Positions 16,876-25,670 are shown, counted from the first letter of the stretch. The stretch is DNA of 27,593 nucleotides from Pararhodospirillum photometricum DSM 122 (GCF_000284415.1 NC_017059.1:3367018-3394610); one strand, 5' to 3'. Translations and numbers: made by a program. Notes: generated by a model from the letters alone, not told the origin.

Positions 16876-16909
16876 CCCGTTCAGTCTTTGCCCATTCAGT
16901 CTTTGAATG
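16876..16909. promoter_or_regulatory. Tandem 15-bp repeat and palindrome in the divergent control region
   Basis: CCCGTTCAGTCTTTG (16876-16890) is followed at once by CCCATTCAGTCTTTG (16891-16905), differing at one base. The second copy also forms a palindrome CATTCA-GTCTT-TGAATG (16893-16909). It starts 11 bp upstream of the solute-binding protein ATG, inside the 208-bp region shared with the opposite-strand gene at 17074. It could be a binding site for a regulator of one or both genes. A TATAAC at 16966 may be a -10 box for the plus-strand gene, without a good -35. Confidence 0.45.
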
Positions 16910-17073
16910 ACCGCCCTGATGCGGTTGCGGATTCATTGGGGTGGAACAAGACCTGGACCATCGGGTATAACCCGCTCTCAGGTCCCGGGCAACCGAAATG
17001 GACGCCGTCTTGCGGAGACCGAAGACCATAAAGACGCAAACGCGCCGACGGATCGGCGGGGAGGCAGCACATC

Positions 17074-18042
17074 ATGGCAGGCATGGGAAGAACGGCGGGT
17101 CTTGTGCTTCTGGCCCTGGGGCTGCTCCCGGGAAGCGGCGCGGCCCAAGAACCCCCGGCGACCAAGGGGCCGGTCATCGGCTTTTCCCAGGCGACGACCC
17201 TGGAACCCTGGCGGATCTTGTTCAACGAGGAACTTCGGGCCGAGGCCGCCAAACATCCCGAGGTCACCGTCTTGATCGCCGACGCCAACGACAGCGTGGA
17301 CAAGCAGGTGGCGGACATGGAGGGCTTCATCCAGCGCAAGGTGAATGCCATCTTGATCACCCCCAAGGAGTCAGCCCAACTCACCCCGGTGGTGATCAAG
17401 GCCGCCGACGCGGGCATTCCGGTCTTCGTGCTCGACCGCAACGTGGAGACGGACCGCATCACCCAATTCATCGGCGGCGACAACCGGGCCATCGGCGCCG
17501 CCGCCGGGACGTACGCGGTCAAGCTGCTGGGCGGCCCCGGTAAGGCTCAAGGCACGGTGTTCGAGGTGTGGGGGGGCATGAAGACCAAGCCCAGCCGCGA
17601 CCGTCACGACGGTTTTTACGATGTGGTCTCGCGCGAACCCGGCATCCGCTTCGCTGGCACCCCCGTGGACTGCGACTGGAAGCAGCATCTGGCCTACGAG
17701 GCCATGGTCCAGGTCCTGGAAAAAGAGCCGAAGATCGACCTCGTCTATGCCCATAACGATCCCATGGCCTATGGCGCCTATCTGGCGGCGCGCGACGAGG
17801 GCCGGGCCCAGGGCATCGCCTTTCTTGGCATCGACGGCATTCCCAGCGAGGGGGTGCGCTGGGTGCGCGACGGCGTGTTGTCGGCCACCTTCCTCTACAA
17901 AACCCCGGGCGACGAGGGCCTGCGCCAAGCCTTGCGCCATCTCGCAGGCCAACCGATTGAAAAGACCATTACCCTGCCCACCCAGGTCATCGACAAGGCC
18001 AAGGCCGAGGAAATCCTGGCGGGGCGGCGCGATTTGCCCTAG
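17074..18042 (+). CDS. Periplasmic binding protein, RbsB/TorT-like (PBP type I)
   Basis: The 322-residue protein begins with a signal peptide (about 1-24, ending GSGAAQ). The mature protein has the ribose-binding-protein pattern: [19 protein letters not shown], then [75 protein letters not shown] and a terminal [14 protein letters not shown]. It should bind a sugar-like ligand in the periplasm. The ATG at 17074 follows GGGGAGG. Instead of ABC transporter genes, the next gene, 89 bp downstream on the same strand, is a hybrid kinase with a large periplasmic domain. This matches the TorT-TorS arrangement, in which the binding protein presents its ligand to the kinase. That role is inferred. Confidence 0.9.
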   Translation: MAGMGRTAGLVLLALGLLPGSGAAQEPPATKGPVIGFSQATTLEPWRILFNEELRAEAAKHPEVTVLIADANDSVDKQVADMEGFIQRKVNAILITPKESAQLTPVVIKAADAGIPVFVLDRNVETDRITQFIGGDNRAIGAAAGTYAVKLLGGPGKAQGTVFEVWGGMKTKPSRDRHDGFYDVVSREPGIRFAGTPVDCDWKQHLAYEAMVQVLEKEPKIDLVYAHNDPMAYGAYLAARDEGRAQGIAFLGIDGIPSEGVRWVRDGVLSATFLYKTPGDEGLRQALRHLAGQPIEKTITLPTQVIDKAKAEEILAGRRDLP

Positions 18043-18077
18043 GAGCGGAGGACAGGCAGATCCCTCGAAGAGAGAAG

Positions 18078-18112
18078 GCCGGGGAGGCAGGCCCCCCTCA
18101 GCCCCCTCCTTC
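18078..18112. repeat. REP-like palindrome, copy f (diverged)
   Basis: AAGGCCGGGGAGGC then GCCCCCCTCAGCCCCCTCC keeps the layout of the repeat family with several changes. It lies between the periplasmic binding protein and the kinase, so it is inside a likely operon. Confidence 0.5.
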
Positions 18113-18131
18113 CCTTGACGCCAGGAGATCC

Positions 18132-20690
18132 ATGGGACGTTTCAACTCCAGAACCTGGGCGGCCCTCGCGATCACCGGCACGGCAACCTTGTCGGTGCTG
18201 GCCACCATCATCGCGGTGGCCACCTTCAACAACCTGGGCAACGCGGTCCAAGTGACCACGGGGCAGACCATCCCCGCCCTTGGCGCCGCCTTGAGGTTGC
18301 AAGAAACCAGCGCCACCTTGGGGGCCTCCGCCCCCCTGCTGGTGGCCTCGTCAACCCGCGAGGACCTGGAGCGCGAAGCCCGGCGCATGGGCGACGAACT
18401 GGCGGCGGGCATCGCCGAGCTTGACCCGTTGCGCGAGATCGGCCGCGATCACGCCGCCAACGCCATCGAGGCCTTGGGCAACGAGCTAACCCGCTCCCTC
18501 AAGGCCATGGAGCGCGCCACCCACGAGAGCGTGGCGCTCGCCGATAGCCGCCGCGCCTTGCTGCGCGGCATCGCCGAGGCCCAGGAACAATTGCTGCAAA
18601 CCGTGGGCCCCATGGTCTATGGCGCCCGGGCCCAGCTTGATCTGCTGGCCCGCCGGGCGGTGCGCACCAACGCCCGGGCCACACGCACCACCGTGGAGGA
18701 AAGCGCGGCCCGCCTGGGCGTGGTGGTGGAAATCCAGTCCCTGGCGCGCCACCCGCCCGAGAGCCCCGAAGCCGTCCGCGAGGCCCTGACTCGGGCCCTC
18801 GCCGTGCTGGGCCCCGACCCCGCGCTGGAAGCCTTGACCCAGCCCGAGCGCGCCCGCCACGACCCCGTGTGGCGGACCGACCTCCTGGCCTGGAGCGATA
18901 CCGCCTTGCGCGCCGAGGTTGGGCGCATGACCGAGCTTCATGCCTCGCTGACCGGGGCGGTGGACGACGTGGTCACCCGCCTGATGGCCGGGGCGGTCAA
19001 TGACTTGGGCTATATCGTCGATATCAAGGCCGAGGGGAACCTCATTGTCGGGGTGCTCAACGCCGCGACCAATGCGGAGTCGGAAAGCGCCGTGCACTCC
19101 TTGCAGGCCCGCTACAATCAATCGTTGGGCGTGCTCTCCGACGCCGCCCAGATCTTCGAGCGCAGCGATCTCGCCCAACGCAACCCGGTTCTGGTCGAAA
19201 GCCTGTTCAAGACCCGCGACGCCCTGAGCCGGTTAGGCCAGGGGGCGGGGAGCGTTTTTGACCTGCGCCGACGGGAAATCAACACGGCCGAGCGGATCCA
19301 GGGCCTTCTGGCCGACAACCGCCAGACCATCCAGCGCCTGACCCGGGTGGTCCAGGATCTGGTGGCCTCCATGGAAACCGAGGTGCGACAACGCAGCCAG
19401 GAGCTTTCCCAATCGGCCCTCTCCAGCAAGGCGTTTTTAGTCTTGTTGTGCACCGGGACCTTGATCTTGGCGGCGGGGATTGCCGTGCTGACCCTGCGCG
19501 AGCTTGAGCGCAACGAGCGCGCCTTGCGCGACGCCCGCGACGCCGCCGAAGTGGCCAACGACGCCAAGTCCGACTTCCTGGCCACCATGAGCCACGAAAT
19601 TCGCACCCCCATGAACGGCGTCATCGGCATGGCCGGGCTTTTGCTTGATACTCCCCTAGACAGCGAGCAGCGCCGCTATGCCCAGGCGATCAGCGACTCC
19701 GGCGAGGCCTTGCTCAGTATCATCAACGACATCTTGGATTTCTCCAAAATGGAGGCCTTCCGGCTCACCTTGGAGCCCGGCGAGTTCGAGATGACGGCCC
19801 TGGTTGACTCGGTGGTAGAGATTCTCTCGCCGCGCGCCGCCACCAAGGGCCTGGAAATCGCCCAGGCCATCGCCCCCGAGGCCCGGGGCTGGTTCCTGGG
19901 CGATGCCGGCCGTCTGCGCCAGATTCTCCTCAATCTTGCGGGAAACGCCGTCAAGTTCACCGAGCAGGGCTGGATTTCGGTGGAGGTTGGGGTCTCGGGA
20001 CCGAGGACGGCGCCTTTGGTGCGCTTCGACGTCACCGACACGGGGGTTGGGATTCCCGAAGAGGCTTTGCCACGCCTGTTCACCCGCTTTTCCCAGGTGG
20101 ACAGCTCGGCCCGGCGCCGGTTTGGCGGCAGCGGCCTGGGCCTTGCCATTTCCCGACGCCTCGTTGAGTTGATGGGAGGAACGATCGGGGTGCGCAGTAC
20201 CGTGGGTCAGGGGTCCACGTTCTGGGTCGAGGTCCCCTTGCGCCCCGTCACCGAGCGGGCCGATCCCGATGCCGAAGCCTTTGCCCTGTTGCGCCGCAAA
20301 AGATTCTTGATTGTTGACGACCTCCCCATCAACCGAAGCCTGCTTACCAAGCAGTTGGAGGCCTATGGGATTACCGCCGATACCGCCGCCAGCGGTCCCG
20401 AGGCCCTGCACCGCCTCAAGGAAGCCCACGCGGTTGGCCAGCCCTTCGATATCGTCCTGCTCGACCAGATGATGCCGGGCCTCACCGGCACCGATGTCGC
20501 CGCCGCGGTGCAGACCATCCCCGGGTTGGGCAAGGGGTTGGTCATGGTGCTGCTGACCTCCGGCGGGTCACTGCCCCCCGAACACAATGACCCAAGCAGC
20601 CTTGGCCTCGCGCTGGTCTGCCTCAAGCCCGTGCGCCTTCAAGTCCTGTTGCGCCAAGTGCTCCGCCTGGAAGAGGGCCCGGGCGGCAGT
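18132..20690 (+). CDS. Hybrid sensor histidine kinase, TorS-like, with abnormal 3' end
   Basis: A membrane helix at about 9-32, a long helical periplasmic domain (33-435) and a second helix at about 436-457 precede the kinase. His488 lies in the phospho-acceptor motif [15 protein letters not shown], the N box is [15 protein letters not shown], and G boxes are DTGVGIP and FGGSGLGL. A receiver domain follows at about 724-846, with Asp729/Asp730, Asp778 in [11 protein letters not shown] and Lys832 in CLKPVR. The recognisable protein ends near residue 850 (20681). The frame then stays open, without its own stop, to 21899 on the antisense of pntA, giving a 1255-residue hybrid whose tail is meaningless. 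TorS relatives end with an HPt domain; none is visible here, so the end seems lost. The ATG at 18132 is the first Met. It probably works with the binding protein at 17074. Confidence 0.85.
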
Positions 20691-22028
20691 GACGCGCTCC
20701 CCCCCCGGTCGGCCCGGTGCTCGGCCTTCACTTCGGCGACCGGAGCGGGCGCGGGCTCGGCCTTCACTTCGGCGACCGGGCGGCGCGGGCTCGGCCTTCA
20801 CTTCGGCGACCGGAGCGGGCGCGGGCTCGGCCTTAACCTCGGCAACCGGAGCCGGCGCCGGCTCAGCCTTCACTTCGGCCGGCTTGGCTTGCAGCGCCGG
20901 GTGGACCACAGCCCCGTCACGGGTCACGCAGGTGCCAGAGACCGTCTCGTCCTCGAGCTTCAGCGCCAGGGTCTTGGCGGCCTTGTCCACCTGCGGCGTG
21001 ATAAAGTTGAGCAGGTTCTTCGCAAACAGCGGGCTGGCATCGGTGGCCAGACGGCCGGCCACGTTGGTGTGGCCCACGATCTTGACCCGGTTGTGCACCA
21101 CGATCTCATCAGGACGCGACAGCGGGCAGTTGCCGCCGGCCTCGACCGCGAGGTCCACGATCACGCTGCCCGGCTTCATCTGGTTGACCATCTCCTCGGT
21201 GATCAGCACCGGGGCGGGACGGCCAGGGATGAGGGCGGTGGTGATGGCGATATCGGTGCGCACGAGTTCCTTCAGCACGGCGGCGGCCTGCTTCTTCTTG
21301 AACTCGTCGTCCATTTCCTTGGCGTAGCCGCCAGACGTCTCGGCCTTTTTCATGGCCTCGTCGTCTACGGTGATGAACTTGCCGCCCAGGCTTTCCACCT
21401 GCTCCTTGGTGGCCGGGCGCACGTCGGTCGCCATGACAATGGCGCCCAGACGCTTGGCCGTGGCAATGGCCTGCAAGCCCGCCACGCCGGCGCCAAACAC
21501 CAAGACACGTGCCGGCGGCACGGTGCCGGCGGCGGTCATCATCATGGGGAAGGCGCGGCCGAACTCGTAAGCGCCATCGATCACCGAGCGATAGCCCGCG
21601 AGGTTCGACTGGCTCGAGAGAATGTCCATGGACTGAGCGCGGCTGATGCGCGGCATCAGTTCCATGGCAAAGGCGGTGATCTTGCGCCGGGCCAGGGCCG
21701 CCACCAGGGCCGGGCTGGTCAGGGCCGACAGATGGGCCAACAGGAGGGTTCCCTCCTTCAGGAGGGCGACTTCGTCGAAGCCCTCCTCGGCCAGCATGGG
21801 CGCGCGGATCTTCCAGACCATGTCGGCCTGGGCGAAGGCTTCCTGGGCGCTGTCGGCGATGGTGGCCCCGGCATCAACCAGCGCCGCGTCGGTGATTGAG
21901 GAGCCAAGACCGGCTCCCTTTTCAACAATCACCGAGAAGCCCAGGCCGACGAGCTTTTTGGCCACCTCGGGGGAGATGGCGACGCGATCCTCGCCGGGGC
22001 GTCGCTCCTTCGGAATGGCGATCTTCAT
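20568..22028 (-). CDS. pntA: NAD(P) transhydrogenase subunit alpha part 1 (PntAA), abnormal C-terminus
   Basis: From ATG 22028 the first 380 residues match the soluble NAD-binding domain I of proton-translocating transhydrogenase: [40 protein letters not shown], the nucleotide loop [19 protein letters not shown] (178-196), and [18 protein letters not shown] at the end. Separate PntAA subunits stop near residue 384. Here an Ala-Pro-Glu-Lys tail follows, built of 12-residue repeats ([12 protein letters not shown]). A repeat unit two bases short then shifts the frame to arginine-rich sequence that ends at 20568 inside the kinase antisense. A membrane domain, pntAB and pntB are all absent downstream. 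The enzyme couples proton flow to NADPH formation in the inner membrane, and domain I alone cannot. Alternative upstream starts to 22100 add no homology; GGGTGA precedes the chosen ATG. Confidence 0.88.
   Translation of the reverse strand: MKIAIPKERRPGEDRVAISPEVAKKLVGLGFSVIVEKGAGLGSSITDAALVDAGATIADSAQEAFAQADMVWKIRAPMLAEEGFDEVALLKEGTLLLAHLSALTSPALVAALARRKITAFAMELMPRISRAQSMDILSSQSNLAGYRSVIDGAYEFGRAFPMMMTAAGTVPPARVLVFGAGVAGLQAIATAKRLGAIVMATDVRPATKEQVESLGGKFITVDDEAMKKAETSGGYAKEMDDEFKKKQAAAVLKELVRTDIAITTALIPGRPAPVLITEEMVNQMKPGSVIVDLAVEAGGNCPLSRPDEIVVHNRVKIVGHTNVAGRLATDASPLFAKNLLNFITPQVDKAAKTLALKLEDETVSGTCVTRDGAVVHPALQAKPAEVKAEPAPAPVAEVKAEPAPAPVAEVKAEPAPPGRRSEGRARARSGRRSEGRAPGRPGGERVTAARALFQAEHLAQQDLKAHGLEADQREAKAAWVIVFGGQ
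20720..20887. repeat. 36-bp tandem repeat at the kinase/pntA junction
   Basis: Units begin CTCGGCCTTCACTTCGGC. They run 20720-20755 (36 bp), 20756-20789 (34 bp), 20790-20825 (36 bp), 20826-20861 (36 bp, diverged) and a partial fifth from 20862. On the minus strand a 36-bp unit encodes [12 protein letters not shown]. The 34-bp unit breaks the pntA frame. Repeat identity ends abruptly near 20719. Confidence 0.9.
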
Positions 22029-22579
22029 CAAGTCACCCTTGGATTGAACGTGAAACTGCGGGCGGTAACCATAGTGTCGTGGCCCCAGGGGGGGGACCAT
22101 GCCCGTTCAACCGCGCCGAGACAAGGCCGCTCGACGCGGGGGGCCTCACTTTCGCCGGATTGACGCCGCCGGATCCATGGATCCGCCCTCGTCCTCCCCA
22201 CGCTTTGCCATGATCGTTGGACCGCCCGACTCCCTTGACACCTTGTTGATCCTTGTCGCGGATTTCCCTGGGTCGCTGCAAGCAAATAGGACACCGGGGA
22301 CAAGAAGAACGTCCCGGGAGGGAAAGAGCAGGCTGGGGAGGCGAGGCCTCCCCAGACCCCTCCGATCCTGGGGCATCCCTCACGGTGAAGGGCCAGCAGG
22401 ACCGTGGTGTCGGAGGCCCCGCCTCCCCAGCCTGCTCTTCCCCCCGTCTTTCCCCCGATTGCCCTAGGGATTTGCTGTTTGCGCCGGGGCCGGCTCGGAG
22501 TATGGTCCTGCCGCCTTCCGGCGCGTCGCGCGGTTCAAGAGCGCCGGCCCCGCAGGTTTCCCCACGGTGAGAGGCAGGC
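22029..22579. other. Gene-free region between pntA and the membrane protein, holding two facing REP-like copies
   Basis: No coding frame here has recognisable content. The notable structure is a 29-30 bp inverted pair: 22321-22350 (GGAAAGAGCAGGCTGGGGAG and on) and 22413-22441 (its reverse complement with one gap and one mismatch). The left copy also forms its own hairpin, CTGGGGAGG-CGAGG-CCTCCCCAG (22333-22355), and shares the flank ACCCCTCCGATCCTGG with the copy at 14180. Promoters for the divergent genes must be here, but I could not assign boxes. The plus-strand gene has GAGAGGCAGG before its ATG at 22580. Confidence 0.75.
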
Positions 22580-24250
22580 ATGGCCAACGACAGTTCCGGC
22601 TCCGGCCAGGAAGCGGCGTCCCGGGCGTTCGAGGCGTCCGGTGATCGCTTTCTGCCCCCCGATCCTTCTTCCACCTCGCGCGAGCGGATCCCTCCGCGCG
22701 CTCCCGTGGCCCCGCCCCGTCAGCCCGCCGCCGATGAGGCCGCCGCTTATGACGAGGACAGAACCGGGCCGGGGACCGCGCGGGCCGACACCCTGCCGCC
22801 CCTCGATTCCCCCTTCCGCGCTCTTGGGGAGGTGTTCGGGCGCTCCTTGTCCTATGTCCTCACCACGCATCAAGGTTTCGCCACCGGGGTGTTGATCTTG
22901 TTCCTGCTGGGGGTCCTGAGTTTGCAGGTGGTCGGCTTGCGGCGCGGCCATTCCTTTGGCGCCGACGAAGCCTGGGGCTTGGTGATTGCGGGCTATGGGG
23001 CGCTGGGGGTGGTGCTGGCTTCGGTGGTCGGGCTTATCGTCTTGCACTGGCTGACCGTCTGGCTGGGGGGCACCTTGCGCCCGCGTGCGGCCAAAAAGCC
23101 CCGCCGCCACACGCCGATGGGAGAAAAACTCTTTCACGTCATTACCTTTCTCGCCAGCGTGTGGACCGGCTACACCAGTTGCTACGGCTTCCAGATCGTC
23201 TTTTTCTCGCCCGACGAGGGTTGGCGCTATTGGGTGGTGCCGGCGTTGGCCGGGGTGATCGGAGCCGGATTCGTCTTTACCTTCTGGACCACGCTCCTCG
23301 AACGCATGGAGATGGCCAACCTCTGGCAAAAGACCGTCCTCTTGGGGATCATCGCTCCCATTGGCGCGGCCATCATTTTTGGCATGTCCACGGCCACCAG
23401 CGTTCTTGGCGTCGGGGGCGATGCCGCCAACACCTATCATCTGCGCGTCTCAGCCGATGCCTTGCAGCAGTCCCTCAATGAGTTGCGCCAAGCTCGTGTC
23501 GGGCAGTATGACCGCTTGGTGCCGATCGCCCGCCAGATGTCCGATCGCTTCGAGCGTCTGGCCGTCCAGGAGGAAACCCACGGCACTTTGACCTCGGCGG
23601 CCGGGGCCGGCTCGGTGTCGGTGTTCCTGCGCGACTTGTCTCAGGTGGCGGGGGGGATTGCCGATCACATTGAGCAGACTCGCACCGCCGAGACCCAGGA
23701 AATCCGCGACATCAACGAGTCCCTGCGCCGCTTACGCGAGGCGCTGGCCGACCGGGGGGATGTGCTGCGCGCCAACTACGAAACCCTGATCCGCGACCTG
23801 AACTCCGTGCAAAGCCGCATCGGCAGCGTCGCGGCGACTTCTCCCCTCGACTACTTCTCATTCCAGATCGCCACCATGCGCGACATGCGCCCGCTTTCGG
23901 CCGATAGCATCAACCGCGGCTTCGCCGTCAGTCAGCGCGAGGTGGTGACCAATCTGCAAAACGACAAGAACACCTTGCTCGACGAGATTGCCGCCTCGCT
24001 GAAGGCCATGGGCGACCAGGGGCAGGTCGTGGTGCCGCCGTTTGCCCCCATGCACGATCTGGAAGCCATTCTCGTGTACTGGAAGCAAATCTGGCTGTCC
24101 TGGGCCATCGCCATTGCCACCGACATGGGGCCGTTGCTGTGGATTCTCGTCGCCGCCGTGATGCCCACCGGCTCCTATCTCGTGAAAGCCCACCAGGAAG
24201 AGGACCGCGCCGGTTTTCCCTTTCTTGAAGAAGAAGCGATACAAGACTAA
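22580..24250 (+). CDS. Membrane protein with central coiled coil, function unknown
   Basis: This 556-residue protein is of a kind I do not recognise with certainty. A Pro/Ala-rich, probably cytoplasmic N-terminus (1-75) is followed by hydrophobic segments at about 100-118, 133-158, 185-209, 216-240 and 252-272. A long polar helical region (about 285-480) is rich in heptad-like leucines, with LQQSLNELRQARVGQYDRLV and EIRDINESLRRLREALADRG. A final hydrophobic segment lies at about 503-530, then an acidic tail (FPFLEEEAIQD). The layout of a membrane bundle, coiled-coil loop and terminal helix is reminiscent of DUF4407-type proteins, but that is only a layout comparison. Neighbours give no clear link. 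A scaffold or mechanosensing role would be a guess. Confidence 0.8.
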   Translation: MANDSSGSGQEAASRAFEASGDRFLPPDPSSTSRERIPPRAPVAPPRQPAADEAAAYDEDRTGPGTARADTLPPLDSPFRALGEVFGRSLSYVLTTHQGFATGVLILFLLGVLSLQVVGLRRGHSFGADEAWGLVIAGYGALGVVLASVVGLIVLHWLTVWLGGTLRPRAAKKPRRHTPMGEKLFHVITFLASVWTGYTSCYGFQIVFFSPDEGWRYWVVPALAGVIGAGFVFTFWTTLLERMEMANLWQKTVLLGIIAPIGAAIIFGMSTATSVLGVGGDAANTYHLRVSADALQQSLNELRQARVGQYDRLVPIARQMSDRFERLAVQEETHGTLTSAAGAGSVSVFLRDLSQVAGGIADHIEQTRTAETQEIRDINESLRRLREALADRGDVLRANYETLIRDLNSVQSRIGSVAATSPLDYFSFQIATMRDMRPLSADSINRGFAVSQREVVTNLQNDKNTLLDEIAASLKAMGDQGQVVVPPFAPMHDLEAILVYWKQIWLSWAIAIATDMGPLLWILVAAVMPTGSYLVKAHQEEDRAGFPFLEEEAIQD

Positions 24251-24640
24251 CGCGGTTTTTCCGCCTCCCTTTCGACCTCGTGAGAGGGGGAAAGGGGAAG
24301 GTCCGGTAACAGCCTGAGGCTCTTTGGATCCCCAGGACTGCAAGAAAACTCGTTGGGGAGGTCCGCCCCCCCCCCTCTGCCTTTCTTCCTTCCGAGCCGT
24401 CAGGCTGCTTCCAGGTCATTTCGAGAGACTGGTGGGGGCTCAAGGAGGGGGTATTATCGGTCGCAATGCAGTTTGGAGTGTTTTTAGTTCCAGATTGACC
24501 TCTTCTGATCTAAAATAAGGCTGTCACTCTCTTGAGAGTCGTTGCCCGATTTGGGAGGTGTCTGGATATTCTTTTTGTTCTTGGATAAACTTTCTCCTGA
24601 AATGGGTATGTGGGTTAATTGATGATATGGAGATCGAGCG
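24251..24640. other. Gene-free region, GC-rich then AT-rich
   Basis: The first part has a small hairpin GCGG-TTTTT-CCGC right after the stop of the preceding gene, a weak CCCTTTC/GAAAGGG inverted pair (24267-24296) and a degenerate REP-like copy near 24354-24381. From about 24440 the base composition becomes clearly AT-rich and continues into the next gene. A palindrome ACTCTC-TT-GAGAGT lies at 24526-24539 and may be an operator. I could not assign a promoter with confidence. Confidence 0.6.
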
Positions 24641-25006
24641 ATGAACGAGGTTCCCGCGTCTGGAGACGGTCAGGTTCTTAATAAAAAAGGTCTGTGTTTT
24701 GCTGTTTATATACTTTATATAATAGGGTTATTTACGGGTGTTACAGCCTTAATTGGCGTTGTTATTGCTCATATTCAGGCGGGAAGCGCCGCTGGTATCG
24801 AAAAAAGTCATTTGGATTTCCAGATCAGGACGTTTTGGTACGGCTTGCTGATTATGGTCATCGGTGGCGCGCTTTCTCTTGTCCTGATCGGCTATGCCGT
24901 TTTGCTTTTCTGGCTGGTCTGGTTGATCGTTCGTTGCGTTAAGGGCCTCCTCTTGTTGAACGAAAACCGTCCCATCGCCAATCCGACCAGCTTCATGTTC
25001 GGCTAG
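24641..25006 (+). CDS. Small DUF4870-like membrane protein
   Basis: This 121-residue protein has three hydrophobic segments, at about 20-45, 65-85 and 83-103, the last two nearly continuous. The pattern of VYILYIIGLFTGVTALIGVV, then SHLDFQIRTFWYGLL, then VRCVKGLLLLNENRPIANPT and a final FG fits the DUF4870/YbbJ-like small inner-membrane family common in gammaproteobacteria. Function is unknown in that family. The start ATG at 24641 follows GGAG. Base composition is markedly AT-richer than every other gene in the window, especially in the first half, which suggests recent transfer. It overlaps the end of the convergent phosphopantetheinyl transferase gene by 14 bp. Confidence 0.85.
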   Translation: MNEVPASGDGQVLNKKGLCFAVYILYIIGLFTGVTALIGVVIAHIQAGSAAGIEKSHLDFQIRTFWYGLLIMVIGGALSLVLIGYAVLLFWLVWLIVRCVKGLLLLNENRPIANPTSFMFG

Positions 25007-25670
25007 ATCCGTCCGGCTCCTTGGAAGGGGCGTTTTGCGGCAGAACGGCGAGGGCCAGCACATGGCCAGACGGAAGGCAGTGTTGCTCCAGGTGGCAGGG
25101 GTGCCCCGGGGGGAGGAGGCCCTCTTGCCGTAAGAGCCGGGGAGGCTCGGTTCCAACAGCAAAACGCTTGAGGCCCAGCGCCAAGCCGCCGCCCAAGGCC
25201 TTGACCACCGCTTCCTTTAGCGTCCATAGGCGCAAAAAAGCCTGGGGGCGCTCTTGATGCGGCAGGGCTTGCAGGGCATCGGCTTCTTCGCGGGCAAAAA
25301 AACGCCGGGCCAGCCTCGGCTCGGGGGTTCGGGCCAGAGTTTCGGCATCAACCCCCACCCGTCCCCCGTCCGTGGCCACCGCACAGGCCACGAGACCTGT
25401 GGTGTGGGAAAGATTAAAGTCAGGGCCTCCCCCGACCAGGACCGGCTTTCCCGCGGATTCAGCCGTGAAACGAAGCGCCCGAGGGTCCTGACCCAACACG
25501 GCCCCGAGCATGGTGCGTTTAAGCCCATGGGCCGCGATAAACTCTCGCCGGGTTGGTGAGAGTTTCAGGCGATCGGCACGGGCTCGCTCTTCGTCGTCAA
25601 GCAGATCTGCCAGACGGGCCAGGGAAACCGGATCGAGCGTTGACAGGGACAGCGTTTCCAGCAGAGCCAT
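24993..25670 (-). CDS. 4'-phosphopantetheinyl transferase, Sfp type
   Basis: The 225-residue protein transfers phosphopantetheine from CoA to carrier-protein serines. Signature elements are FNLSHTTGLVACAV (85-98), the magnesium-binding GVDAE (106-110) and FLRLWTLKEAVVKALGGGL (145-163) with the WxxKEAxxK core. Length is typical of the Sfp/AcpT class rather than the roughly 125-residue AcpS. The ATG at 25670 has no clear Shine-Dalgarno, so translation may be weak or the start wrong, although no better Met is near the N-terminus. No polyketide or peptide synthetase gene is in the window. Natural carrier substrates are unknown; the specialised ACP at 11683 is a candidate only by presence. Confidence 0.92.
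   Translation of the reverse strand: MALLETLSLSTLDPVSLARLADLLDDEERARADRLKLSPTRREFIAAHGLKRTMLGAVLGQDPRALRFTAESAGKPVLVGGGPDFNLSHTTGLVACAVATDGGRVGVDAETLARTPEPRLARRFFAREEADALQALPHQERPQAFLRLWTLKEAVVKALGGGLALGLKRFAVGTEPPRLLRQEGLLPPGHPCHLEQHCLPSGHVLALAVLPQNAPSKEPDGSSRT

Noticed and set aside
20720..20887. Tandem repeat as a CRISPR array
   Set aside because: Units are directly adjacent without spacers and encode a regular peptide repeat in pntA.
20700..21899. Kinase C-terminal extension to residue 1255 as a real domain
   Set aside because: It is the exact antisense of pntA, which matches its family strongly, and the extension has no recognisable domain.
24495..24516. TTGACC and TAAAAT as a promoter for the DUF4870-like gene
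   Set aside because: The spacing is only 10 bases, too short for a sigma-70 promoter.
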